Assembly (NCBI RefSeq): GCF_000993825.1
Contig: NZ_CP011114.1
Span: 4,092,001-4,156,000, forward strand
DNA from: Paenibacillus durus ATCC 35681
Lineage (GTDB): Bacteria > Bacillota > Bacilli > Paenibacillales > Paenibacillaceae
Direction of reading: 5' to 3'
Length of the DNA: 64,000 bases
Shown: positions 35,299-43,223 of the stretch, one piece after another
Numbering within the stretch: position 1 is the stretch's first letter
Layout of the letters: each line of letters starts with the position of its first letter
The notes under the pieces: model-generated
The model's input: the letters and a program-made list of their open reading frames with translations, nothing else
Database searches by the model: none
Told to the model about the DNA's origin: nothing
Program-made: the position numbers and the translations under genes

Positions 35299-35328
35299 TT
35301 GCAAAATAAGATTTTATGTGACTATAAT
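35299..35328 (+). promoter_or_regulatory. Promoter of the epimerase gene
   Basis: TTGCAA (35299-35304), 18-bp spacer, TATAAT (35323-35328). Operator 2 covers the expected start site. Confidence 0.65.
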
Positions 35329-35334
35329 TACTGT

Positions 35335-35352
35335 GATATTTGATCAAATATC
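35335..35352. promoter_or_regulatory. GntR operator 2 (GATATTTGATCAAATATC)
   Basis: Second perfect copy, immediately downstream of TATAAT of the plus-strand promoter. The region between the operators also holds an 11-bp inverted repeat with one mismatch (35248-35258 and 35276-35286). Confidence 0.85.
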
Positions 35353-35467
35353 AATTTTCTATCTAATTCCGCATCAAAATCTTTAATTGCGTTAGATTTC
35401 ATGACATAATTTTCTTCGCTACCGAACAAGAAGAAGCGGCTGCGCCATCCTCACATGAGGAGGGCAT

Positions 35468-35528
35468 CCGTTTCTCGTAGAAATATAAGACCATTTATTA
35501 ACGTGAAACTTATAAACCGTTATATTTT
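35468..35528. repeat. Structured intergenic repeat, copy 2
   Basis: CCGTTTCTCGTAGAAATATA ... TTATATTT, same orientation and layout as copy 1 (25684-25742), with the outer stem kept (AAATATAA/TTATATTT) while inner bases differ. It forms the 5' leader of the epimerase gene. Confidence 0.7.
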
Positions 35529-35547
35529 GAAAAAACGAGGTGCAGGT

Positions 35548-36681
35548 ATGCTTATTTCGCAAATTGATGTGTTCCGATGTGACCTCCCGCTCTCCCCTCC
35601 ATTCACTCATTCTTCGTCCGGGACCGTCACGCATCTAAAAGAAATCTATCTGCGCATTACGGCAGATTCCGGCGTCACCGGCTGGAGCGAAGTTCGCGGA
35701 AACTGCGAATACGTTACCGGCGATACGCCCGAACGGGTGGCGGCCGTTCTTACGCATACACTTGGCCCCGCACTGCTCGGAAAGCCCGTGATGAACAGAA
35801 ATAGGATCAATGCCCAGCTTGATAGGCTGATTAACGGAAACAGCGCAGCCCGCGCTGCGGTGGATATTGCCCTGCTCGATCTTATGGGCAAGGAATTGAA
35901 AGTGTCTGTCGCCGAGCTGCTGGGGGGACGGCTGCGGGATTCCATCCCAAGCGATGCCACGATCGCCTTCGGCACGCCGGAGGAAGCCGAGGAGGAAGCG
36001 GCCCGGTATCTGCAGGCCGGCTTCCGGACCATTAAGGTGAGAGTCGGCCCTGACCGGACCGCCGACCTTGAACGGGTGCGGCGGGCCAGAGCCGTCATTG
36101 ACTCGCTCGGGCTAGAAGCAGAAGTTCTTCTGTGTGTCGATGCCAATCAGGGATGGACGCCCAAGCAAGCGTCCCTTCGCTTGAGGGAACTCGAAGCGCT
36201 CGGCGTGGAATGGGTGGAGCAGCCCGTACCCGCTGACGATTTCTCCGGTCTGAAACAGGTCCGGCAGCAGACACGGGCCGCCGTTGTGGCCGATGAGAGC
36301 TGCCGCACCTGCGCGGACGTCGCCCGGATTGCCGCCGAGGGCGCAGCCGACATCGTCCACTTGAAGCTCGTTAAGGCGGGGTCTGTCGCCAATCTGCTGC
36401 GGATGATAGCGGTCGCCGAATCCTTCGGCATCCCGTATATGCTCGGGCAGATGGACGAGGGAAGGCTGGCTACTGCCGCGCTGCTGCAAATCGCGGCGGC
36501 TTCGCGCGCCAGCCACTTTGAAGTGTGGGGATTCCAGCGGGTCCGTCCCGAAGACGATCCCGCCGGCGCGCTTACGGTATCAAGCGGAGCCGTATCCGTT
36601 CCGGAAGGCTTCGGATTGGGCGTCACCGTCGATGAATCCCGCTTGACTAAGGTCTCCAGCCTGTCCGCAGGCGCAATGTAG
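35548..36681 (+). CDS. Enolase-superfamily dipeptide epimerase / muconate-cycloisomerase-like enzyme
   Basis: 377 aa from the ATG at 35548 (MLISQIDVFRCDLPLSPPF); the open frame further upstream runs through the repeat. Capping domain plus barrel. The second-strand motif is TIKVRVG (K-x-R where many family members have K-x-K). Metal ligands: Asp in LCVDANQGW, Glu in WVEQPVP, Asp in VVADESC. Opposite-face Lys in HLKLVKAGS. It abstracts a proton alpha to a carboxylate, giving epimerisation or cycloisomerisation. Divergent from the GntR operon with an operator at its promoter, so it probably feeds one stereoisomer into that pathway. Confidence 0.88.
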   Translation: MLISQIDVFRCDLPLSPPFTHSSSGTVTHLKEIYLRITADSGVTGWSEVRGNCEYVTGDTPERVAAVLTHTLGPALLGKPVMNRNRINAQLDRLINGNSAARAAVDIALLDLMGKELKVSVAELLGGRLRDSIPSDATIAFGTPEEAEEEAARYLQAGFRTIKVRVGPDRTADLERVRRARAVIDSLGLEAEVLLCVDANQGWTPKQASLRLRELEALGVEWVEQPVPADDFSGLKQVRQQTRAAVVADESCRTCADVARIAAEGAADIVHLKLVKAGSVANLLRMIAVAESFGIPYMLGQMDEGRLATAALLQIAAASRASHFEVWGFQRVRPEDDPAGALTVSSGAVSVPEGFGLGVTVDESRLTKVSSLSAGAM

Positions 36682-36715
36682 GCCGCCTCCAGAGTTGCGA
36701 ATATCTTATAGAAGC

Positions 36716-36760
36716 AAAACAGCAAGCCTCCGATATCCGGAAGCTTGCTGTTTGTATTTT
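36716..36760. terminator. Bidirectional terminator
   Basis: Stem AACAGCAAGC ... GCTTGCTGTT with an inner TCCG/CGGA pairing, flanked by AAAA and TTTTT. Between the epimerase gene and the convergent oxidoreductase gene. Confidence 0.85.
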
Positions 36761-36779
36761 TCGACTCCTGGCAGCTTGC

Positions 36780-37772
36780 TTATTGAATCTTCAAAACAAT
36801 CTTTCCGACAGTGTTCTTCTTCTCTAAAAGGAGATGTGTCTCCACTGCCTGTTCCAATGGATAGACACCTGACACCTCGGAGTGAAGCTCTCCGCGCGCC
36901 AGCATGCCGAGCGCTTCCTGCGCCGCTGCTCCTACCTTATCCGGGGCGGTCTCGGCATACCCGCCGAGCGAAAAACCGGCAATCGCTTGATTATTGATCC
37001 ATAAATGGTTGGTTGATTGAAGCAGGTCCGGTTCACCGCTCGCATTCCCCACAACGACCAATTGTCCGAGCGGGCTAAGCACACGGAGACTACGGGAGCG
37101 CGCTTCTCCTCCCACAGGATCGAAGACGGCATCAACGCCTGCTCCTCCTGTCGCGTGAAGAACACGTTCAACAAATTCATCCCGGAGAAAGAGCTCATCA
37201 TAACCAAGAGATTCGGCTAGTTTCAATTTCCCGGCACTGCCGACCGTACCCATCACATGCTTTGCTCCCAGCCGCTTGGCCACTTGACCGAGAAAGCTTC
37301 CAAGCCCTCCGGCAGCAGCGTGAATGAGCACGGTACTCCCCGCCTGCATCCGGTTCACGTCTTTTATCACCATGTAGGCGGTTGTCAAATTAACGATGGA
37401 TGCGGCTGCTGTTGCCAGGTCAAGCTCCGAACCGAGCGCATCCAGCGGTACGGTCAGCGAAGCTCTTACATTCGCCATTGTCGCGTAGCCCCCAAGATTC
37501 AGCAGCGTCATCGATGCAACGGGCTGACCGACATAAAAGCCTTCTACTCCTTCCCCAATCGCTCGAACATATCCGGACACTTCGAGTCCAGGTACAAGCG
37601 GCATTGAGAATGCAGAACCGAATTCGCCCTGGCGCAACAATATGTCCGCGTATCCAACGCCTGCATAAGCCACGTCAATCGTGAGATTCCCGGGAGCCGG
37701 CCTGAGATCGGGTAATTCCATAAGCCGTAATTTTTCTACGCCGCCAAATCCGTCTATAATCATTGCTTTCAT
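36780..37772 (-). CDS. Quinone-oxidoreductase-type MDR protein
   Basis: 330 aa, zinc-free medium-chain reductase. GroES-like N-domain (VAYAGVGYADILLRQGEF; PLVPGLEVSGYVRAIGEGVEGF). NADPH-binding AAAGGLGSFLGQVAKRLGA. No structural zinc cysteines. Reduces quinones or enones with NADPH. Downstream of, and in line with, an XRE/MmyB regulator gene that probably controls it. Confidence 0.92.
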   Translation of the reverse strand: MKAMIIDGFGGVEKLRLMELPDLRPAPGNLTIDVAYAGVGYADILLRQGEFGSAFSMPLVPGLEVSGYVRAIGEGVEGFYVGQPVASMTLLNLGGYATMANVRASLTVPLDALGSELDLATAAASIVNLTTAYMVIKDVNRMQAGSTVLIHAAAGGLGSFLGQVAKRLGAKHVMGTVGSAGKLKLAESLGYDELFLRDEFVERVLHATGGAGVDAVFDPVGGEARSRSLRVLSPLGQLVVVGNASGEPDLLQSTNHLWINNQAIAGFSLGGYAETAPDKVGAAAQEALGMLARGELHSEVSGVYPLEQAVETHLLLEKKNTVGKIVLKIQ

Positions 37773-37912
37773 TACCTATTGCCTCCTTCAAATCTACCGG
37801 TTGAAACTATCTTAATTTGCGCGGAGGAAGGTAAACAGTGTTTATTTATACAGGTATATAATTTGATAGGATAACGAAAAAGACGCTGCTGCAAGAGTGA
37901 ATCAACGGCCTG

Positions 37913-38761
37913 TTAAAGCATGGATTGCCCGGCAAACTCCAACATACGCTGTTCAGTCAATGTACCCTCTACCGGGGTGTAGACACAGAGGTGGATATCG
38001 GAATTGCCGTTTATATGACTGAAAGAATTCAATGTAAAGGTTAACGGCCCTGCCCCGGGATGATTTAATTCAAATCGGATGGCCTTCTTATCCTGCACAT
38101 CATGCAGCTTCCATAACTTGGCGAATGATTCACTATCGGCCAATAATCTTTTCACAAAAGCTTCGAGCACAGGATCATCCGGATGCTGGTCATAATGAGA
38201 GCGGAAGATCGCTAAGCCGTACCTGGCAAACTCGTCCCAGTTGGTTATGTTCTGACGCAAAGAAGAATCGGTGAATACAAGACGTGTCATATTGCATGCT
38301 TCCTTGGGAAGAGAATCGAAATCCGTTAAAAATATGGAGGCCATACGGTTCCAAACCAGTACATCCGTCCGGAATGTGGCGATAATGGCAGGATAACTAA
38401 TCTGTTCGACAATCTGCCGCAGCCCCGTGTCTATTCCATTAATTGGTGACGCGCTGGGGTCAGTCATCCGATCATAATCCGCCAGCCGTTGGAGGTGCAG
38501 GTGCTCTTCCGGCGACAGCAGCAAAGCTCTTCCTATTCTTTCGATAACATCTCTGGATACACGCACTTCCCGCCCCTGCTCCAACCACGTATACCAGGTC
38601 GTGCTCACTTCAGCTAACTCGGCAACCTCTTCCCGGCGAAGCCCCGGAGTTCTTCTGCGGCCATACTTCCCGCTGATACCAACCATGGCGGGCTGTATCC
38701 GCTCCCGGCGCGATCTCAGAAACTGGCCTAGCGCTTTAAGCTTCCGTACTTCCATTGACAC
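37913..38761 (-). CDS. XRE regulator with MmyB-like ligand domain
   Basis: About 282 aa. The start is uncertain: GTG at 38761 has the best SD spacing (GGGGGGA), ATG at 38755 and ATG at 38776 are also in frame. HTH: LGQFLRSRRERIQP..RRTPGLRREEVAELAEVSTTWYTWLEQGR. The C-terminal PAS-like MmyB domain (VLVWNRMASIFLTDF; NMTRLVFTD) binds hydrophobic ligands in relatives. It usually represses an adjacent oxidoreductase gene, here 36780-37772. Confidence 0.9.
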   Translation of the reverse strand: MSMEVRKLKALGQFLRSRRERIQPAMVGISGKYGRRRTPGLRREEVAELAEVSTTWYTWLEQGREVRVSRDVIERIGRALLLSPEEHLHLQRLADYDRMTDPSASPINGIDTGLRQIVEQISYPAIIATFRTDVLVWNRMASIFLTDFDSLPKEACNMTRLVFTDSSLRQNITNWDEFARYGLAIFRSHYDQHPDDPVLEAFVKRLLADSESFAKLWKLHDVQDKKAIRFELNHPGAGPLTFTLNSFSHINGNSDIHLCVYTPVEGTLTEQRMLEFAGQSML

Positions 38762-38993
38762 GGCACATCCCCCCATTTTAAGTTATTCCAATACTGCAAC
38801 CATTCCTAATCTTAGGATAACACAATCATATTTCCCACCGGAAAAATCCAATCCTTTTTATCACATGCTCTTACTCAAGGGGGAAAATTATGCATCTATC
38901 TGAAATCACTGGCGTATTCAATGGTATACCTTTAATGAAATCATAGCCCTAAATATTGGAGATAAGTTATCATATATAAAGGAGGTGTGTCTT

Positions 38994-39737
38994 TTGAACA
39001 GCTCAAGATTGATGAAGCTGCTGGGGCTGATTGCCGGAGTTGCAGTCCTGGATATTGTAATTTTATCACCGGGTTTATTAGGAGTGGAAATTGGAGGTGA
39101 AAATGCTCTTGAGACGGCTTCGGGCGTAACCTTGCTGGTTATTAGTTTCCTTGTGCTGCTGTACGGGAGTTATGCTTTACTGTTCAAACCTTCTGCTCTA
39201 GCGCCTGTAAAAAACATAAAAACGCATGAGGATTATATAGCCGCGCTTAACCATTACAGAAATGCAAAGGGGTTAAAGAAGGATATTGCTCTCGCACTGG
39301 ATCAGTTGGATCGACTGGAGAAGAAGAAATACACCTTGTCAGATGTCCTAGGCCAAAGATTTGATCAGGCGGAGCTAAGCTACAAGAAGTTCCATTCTGT
39401 CATTGATGCGGTCGAACAACTTTTTTACCTGAATATCAGGGGAATCCTGAATAGGCTTAGCGTATTCGATGCTTCAGAGGTCTCCGCTTTCACCAGCGAG
39501 CAGAAACCCACGCAGTTGTCCAACAAACTGGTTCAAGAAAAAACAGCTTTACACAATGAGTACTTAACCTCCATAACGGGGTACCTTGGCGCCAATGAAG
39601 AAATTCTGCTGAAGCTAGACAAGCTGCTGCTGGAGATCTCTCAATTGGACAGCACAGATTATCAAAATATTGAGGATATGCCGGGCATGCAGGAAATGGA
39701 TGCCTTGATCAAGCAGACGAAGTTCTATAAGCAATGA
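38994..39737 (+). CDS. Two-TM protein, XpaC-like, of a TelA operon
   Basis: About 247 aa starting at TTG 38994 (SD AAAGGAGG; the GTG at 38985 lies within the SD). Two membrane helices (LLGLIAGVAVLDIVILSPGL; GVTLLVISFLVLLYGSYALLF), then a cytosolic helical domain rich in Lys and Leu ending TKFYKQ. I read it as an XpaC-like partner because XpaC and TelA genes commonly pair in Firmicutes; the sequence match itself is weak. The next gene follows 13 bp after. Confidence 0.6.
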   Translation: MNSSRLMKLLGLIAGVAVLDIVILSPGLLGVEIGGENALETASGVTLLVISFLVLLYGSYALLFKPSALAPVKNIKTHEDYIAALNHYRNAKGLKKDIALALDQLDRLEKKKYTLSDVLGQRFDQAELSYKKFHSVIDAVEQLFYLNIRGILNRLSVFDASEVSAFTSEQKPTQLSNKLVQEKTALHNEYLTSITGYLGANEEILLKLDKLLLEISQLDSTDYQNIEDMPGMQEMDALIKQTKFYKQ

Positions 39738-39750
39738 AAGGGAGATGAGC

Positions 39751-41439
39751 ATGGCTAGAAAGGGTAGAGCTTTTGTGGTATTAGGAGTTATTGCAGTGGC
39801 CGTTTTTGCTCTTGTATATTTTGGGATCAACTTAACCTCCAATTTAGGTAAAAGTCAGACACAGGTTACCACAGAAGACGCAGCCAAGCAGTTGGATAAA
39901 CTGTACAAAGGCATTTCTGTAACTTCCGCTGAACCCATAAAGGGTCAGATCGACCTTGATCCTGCGTCTGTCGGCGATTCATTGCCCGATATCTCCAAGT
40001 TCCCTATTTCCGTAGCCAACACAACGGACAGCTTCGCAGAGATTTTCTCTTCTACGGAGAAGTCAGGAACCGGTGTAGACGGGTGGTTGAATGAAGTAGC
40101 GGCAGATTTCAATAAGTCCAACATCGTCGTGAATGGGAAGCCCGTTTCTGTCAAAATCCGCAATATTGCCTCGGGAACAGCCGCAGATTACATAAAATCG
40201 GGCAAGTATGTTCCGGACGCCTTCACTCCTTCCAATGAGCTGTGGGGAGAAATGGTCAAAGCGCAAGGCATCCAGACTCAGCTTATATCGAAGCGGCTTG
40301 CCGGTAATGTGGCCGGTATTGTAACAACCAAGAAAAAGTATGATGAGCTGGTAGGTAAGTACGGCTCCTTAAACATCAAGACGGTTACAGACGCTATAGC
40401 AAATAACGAGCTGGCTATGGGGTATACCGATCCGTTCGCCAGTTCCACCGGCCTCAACTTTCTGGTGACCGCCCTTCAGACGTTTGACAGTACGGATTTG
40501 CTTGGGGAAAAAGCGGTTCAAGGTTTTGAGCGATTCCAAGCCAATGTCCCTTTTACCGCGTCCACAACTTTACAAATGCGTGATGCGGCCAAGTCGGGCA
40601 TGCTTGACGCTTTTGTCCTGGAGTACCAAACGTATGTCAATGCGCCGGATCTGAAGAGCGGCTATGTGTTCACTCCTTTTGGGGTAAGGCATGACAGTCC
40701 GCTGTACGCCTTGGGCAATTTGCCGCAGGATAAGCTGGACATTATTAAGAAGTTTGCGGAGTTCGCTACGCAGGATAAGTATCAGAAATTAGCTGCGGAC
40801 AAAGGATTCAATGGTCTTCCGGATTACCATTCGGAGCTTAACGCGGTTGACGGCACCCTCCTGTCCTCCGCCCAGAAGCTGTGGAAGGAGAAGAAGAACG
40901 GGAATAAGCCGATCGCGGCGGTATTTGTGGCCGATGTATCAGGGAGTATGGACGGCGAGCCTCTCAACCGGTTAAAAGAGTCATTGTTAAAAGGTCAAAA
41001 ATACCTGGGCAGAGACAACAGCATTGGTTTAGTTTCTTACTCCAGTGAAGTTTCTATCCAGCTTCCGATTGGAAAGTACGACACGAATCAGCAATCGATG
41101 TTTGTCGGAGCAGTCAACAGCCTGCAGGCCGGCGGCGGCACAGCTACTTTTGACGGGATTGTGGTGGCCATGAAAATGCTTCAGGATGAGCTGAAGGTTA
41201 ACCCTGATGTGAAACCTGTAATCTTCGTCTTAAGCGACGGGGAAACGAATGAAGGGCATTCGCTCGATGATATCAGAGGGTTAATTGAAACTTATAAAAT
41301 TCCGGTATACACGATTGGCTATAATGCGAATATCAAAGCGCTGCAAAGCATTTCAGGTATCAATGAGGCGGCCAGCATCAACGCGGATACGGACGATGTG
41401 GTGTATAAGATCGGTAATTTGCTCAACGTTCAAATGTGA
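39751..41439 (+). CDS. Membrane-anchored substrate-binding/VWA fusion protein
   Basis: About 562 aa from the ATG at 39751 (MARKGRAFVVLGVIAVAVFA), SD GGGAG. One N-terminal TM helix. Residues about 70-370 form a periplasmic-binding-protein type 2 domain (VADFNKSNIVVNGKPVSVKI; PDAFTPSNELWGEMVKA; MLDAFVLEYQTYV). Residues about 385-560 form a von Willebrand A domain with complete MIDAS (DVSGSMDG; GGGTATFDG; LSDGETNEG). Middle gene of the XpaC-like/VWA/TelA operon. VWA proteins often partner with TelA and Ter-type stress proteins. The exact role is unknown. Confidence 0.88.
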   Translation: MARKGRAFVVLGVIAVAVFALVYFGINLTSNLGKSQTQVTTEDAAKQLDKLYKGISVTSAEPIKGQIDLDPASVGDSLPDISKFPISVANTTDSFAEIFSSTEKSGTGVDGWLNEVAADFNKSNIVVNGKPVSVKIRNIASGTAADYIKSGKYVPDAFTPSNELWGEMVKAQGIQTQLISKRLAGNVAGIVTTKKKYDELVGKYGSLNIKTVTDAIANNELAMGYTDPFASSTGLNFLVTALQTFDSTDLLGEKAVQGFERFQANVPFTASTTLQMRDAAKSGMLDAFVLEYQTYVNAPDLKSGYVFTPFGVRHDSPLYALGNLPQDKLDIIKKFAEFATQDKYQKLAADKGFNGLPDYHSELNAVDGTLLSSAQKLWKEKKNGNKPIAAVFVADVSGSMDGEPLNRLKESLLKGQKYLGRDNSIGLVSYSSEVSIQLPIGKYDTNQQSMFVGAVNSLQAGGGTATFDGIVVAMKMLQDELKVNPDVKPVIFVLSDGETNEGHSLDDIRGLIETYKIPVYTIGYNANIKALQSISGINEAASINADTDDVVYKIGNLLNVQM

Positions 41440-41462
41440 TTATTTTTTAGGGAGGGATTGCC

Positions 41463-42602
41463 ATGGCATTTTCAATGGAAGTCGTCAATCCGGAGAAGAT
41501 TAAGTCGGCTATTGAAGAGCAGGTTAAGCCTGTACCGGAGGAAGTAGCCCAGCTAAAGGAGCTAGCGGTAAACAATGTCTCCACGATCCTGGAGCTGGAT
41601 ATCGATTCATTGGAGAAGCGGAAAGAGATACTCCAGTCCATCGATCAATTCGGGATGAATACGATGCGGTCATCGTCGGAGAAAAATTCTCTTTTGCAGG
41701 TGTCTGTAGGGAACCTGTCCAGAACGGGCGATGAAGGCGGCCAAGTCGCCAAAGGGTTAACCGAGCTGCAGCTTCAGTTGAAGGATTTGGACCCGAGTGT
41801 AGTGGATTTTGCCAAGAGCGGTCTTCTCGGAAAGTTCTTTAACCCGCTGCGCAGCTACTTTGCCAAGTATCAGAAGGCGGACGCTGTCATTTCGGATATT
41901 ATTACTTCTTTGGATAAAGGCAAGGCTGTATTAAAAAATGATAACACGACTTTGGAGTTTGAACAGCAGGCGCTGCGGGAGCTTACCAAAAAGCTGCAAA
42001 AGGAAATCCAGCTTGGCATGCTGATGGATGAAGAAATTGAGTCTCAGATTGAAGCGGCAAAATCACGCAATGAGTCGGAGGATAAAATCCGGTTCATTAC
42101 CGAAGAGGTGCTCTTTCCGCTGCGTCAGCGCGTCATGGATTTACAGCAGATGCAGGTCGTTAATCAGCAGGGGATCATGGCGATCGAAGTCGTCATCCGA
42201 AACAACAAAGAGCTGATCCGCGGGGTGGACAGAGCCCGAAATGTGACGATTTCCGCCCTCAAAATCTCCGTCACCGTAGCCAGCGCGCTTTACAATCAAC
42301 GGATTGTCTTGAAAAAGATTGAGCTGCTAAATCAAACCACCAACGATCTAATAAGCGGCACCTCCAAAATGCTGAAAGATCAAGGCGCGGCGATCCATAA
42401 GCAGTCTCTGGAAACGAGTATTTCGGTAGACACTTTAAAACAGGCTTTTACGGACGTGCTGTCCGCTCTGGATTCCATCAGCACTTACAAGCAGGAGGCC
42501 CTTCCCAAAATGCGTGAAACCATTAATCAGTTCAGAGAGCTGGCGGATACCGGAGAACAGCAAATACAGCGCCTGGAGAAGGGACAGAAGTTGGGTCTGT
42601 AG
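41463..42602 (+). CDS. TelA-family (toxic anion resistance) protein
   Basis: 379 aa, SD GGGAGG. Long helical protein with the TelA core: FGMNTMRSSSEKNSLLQVSVGNLSR; GLLGKFFNPLRSYFAKYQKA; NNKELIRGVDRARNVTISALKISVTVASALYNQRIVL. The family is linked to tellurite and cell-envelope stress tolerance, with an unresolved molecular role. Last large gene of the operon. Confidence 0.92.
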   Translation: MAFSMEVVNPEKIKSAIEEQVKPVPEEVAQLKELAVNNVSTILELDIDSLEKRKEILQSIDQFGMNTMRSSSEKNSLLQVSVGNLSRTGDEGGQVAKGLTELQLQLKDLDPSVVDFAKSGLLGKFFNPLRSYFAKYQKADAVISDIITSLDKGKAVLKNDNTTLEFEQQALRELTKKLQKEIQLGMLMDEEIESQIEAAKSRNESEDKIRFITEEVLFPLRQRVMDLQQMQVVNQQGIMAIEVVIRNNKELIRGVDRARNVTISALKISVTVASALYNQRIVLKKIELLNQTTNDLISGTSKMLKDQGAAIHKQSLETSISVDTLKQAFTDVLSALDSISTYKQEALPKMRETINQFRELADTGEQQIQRLEKGQKLGL

Positions 42603-42669
42603 GAGACCGCTTGGAATAAAATGCAAGCCCCCTCCTCATACTAGGTGTGAGCAGATGGAGGTGAATGTC

Positions 42670-42840
42670 ATGCCCAAAAATAGCGCCGATCCCAAATACG
42701 ACCGCGCAGATAATCGTGCGGATAAGAAACATAATCAACAGAATAACGATCATTTCACCGAAGAACCTCAGACACTTAGGGACCATAAAGCTGCCGATTA
42801 TGTCCCAAGTTTAAATGGTATCTCCAAAAATGAAAGTTAA
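42670..42840 (+). CDS. Small hydrophilic protein, 56 aa
   Basis: MPKNSADPKYDRADNRADKK ... GISKNES, preceded by a strong SD (GGAGGTGA, five bases from ATG). Rich in Asn, Asp, Lys and His; no hydrophobic segment, probably disordered. No family recognised. It follows the TelA gene by 67 bp in the same direction. A spore or stress-type small protein is possible but not shown. Confidence 0.6.
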   Translation: MPKNSADPKYDRADNRADKKHNQQNNDHFTEEPQTLRDHKAADYVPSLNGISKNES

Positions 42841-43223
42841 ATAGCAGCAAGGCTGCTCTCACGTCGAATGACGGGAGGGCAGCCTGCCACTCCAGCGTTC
42901 TTCGCACACTGGCGCGATTACGTGTACTCCGGCCGTCCGCATTGTCTCCAGAATTTTAACGATCATACGCCCGTTTCCAGTATATCGGTTCCGTTTATCC
43001 ATGGCTTAATTCTATCTTGTTTTTTCCGTTTCCATGTCTCAGCCTATGGGAGCATAATAATCCCCCTTGTGTTTACCGCTTTTACGTACGCACATCTTGG
43101 GTCAGTAAAAAGAAAACAAAATTTTTTCCCTGTCCTCGGTTTTTAGCTACACCAATATTTCAGTTGCGCGATCTCACCATAGTTTTAATAATAATGAGGA
43201 TGATTTAAGAATAGCGCTTTGAA
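42841..43223. other. Non-coding boundary region
   Basis: An imperfect hairpin (GGCTGCTCTC / GGAGGGCAGCC, about 42850-42886) may end the TelA operon. Beyond it I find only weak short frames. The sequence turns from about 50% GC to AT-rich near 43140, marking the edge of the accessory block. Confidence 0.5.
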
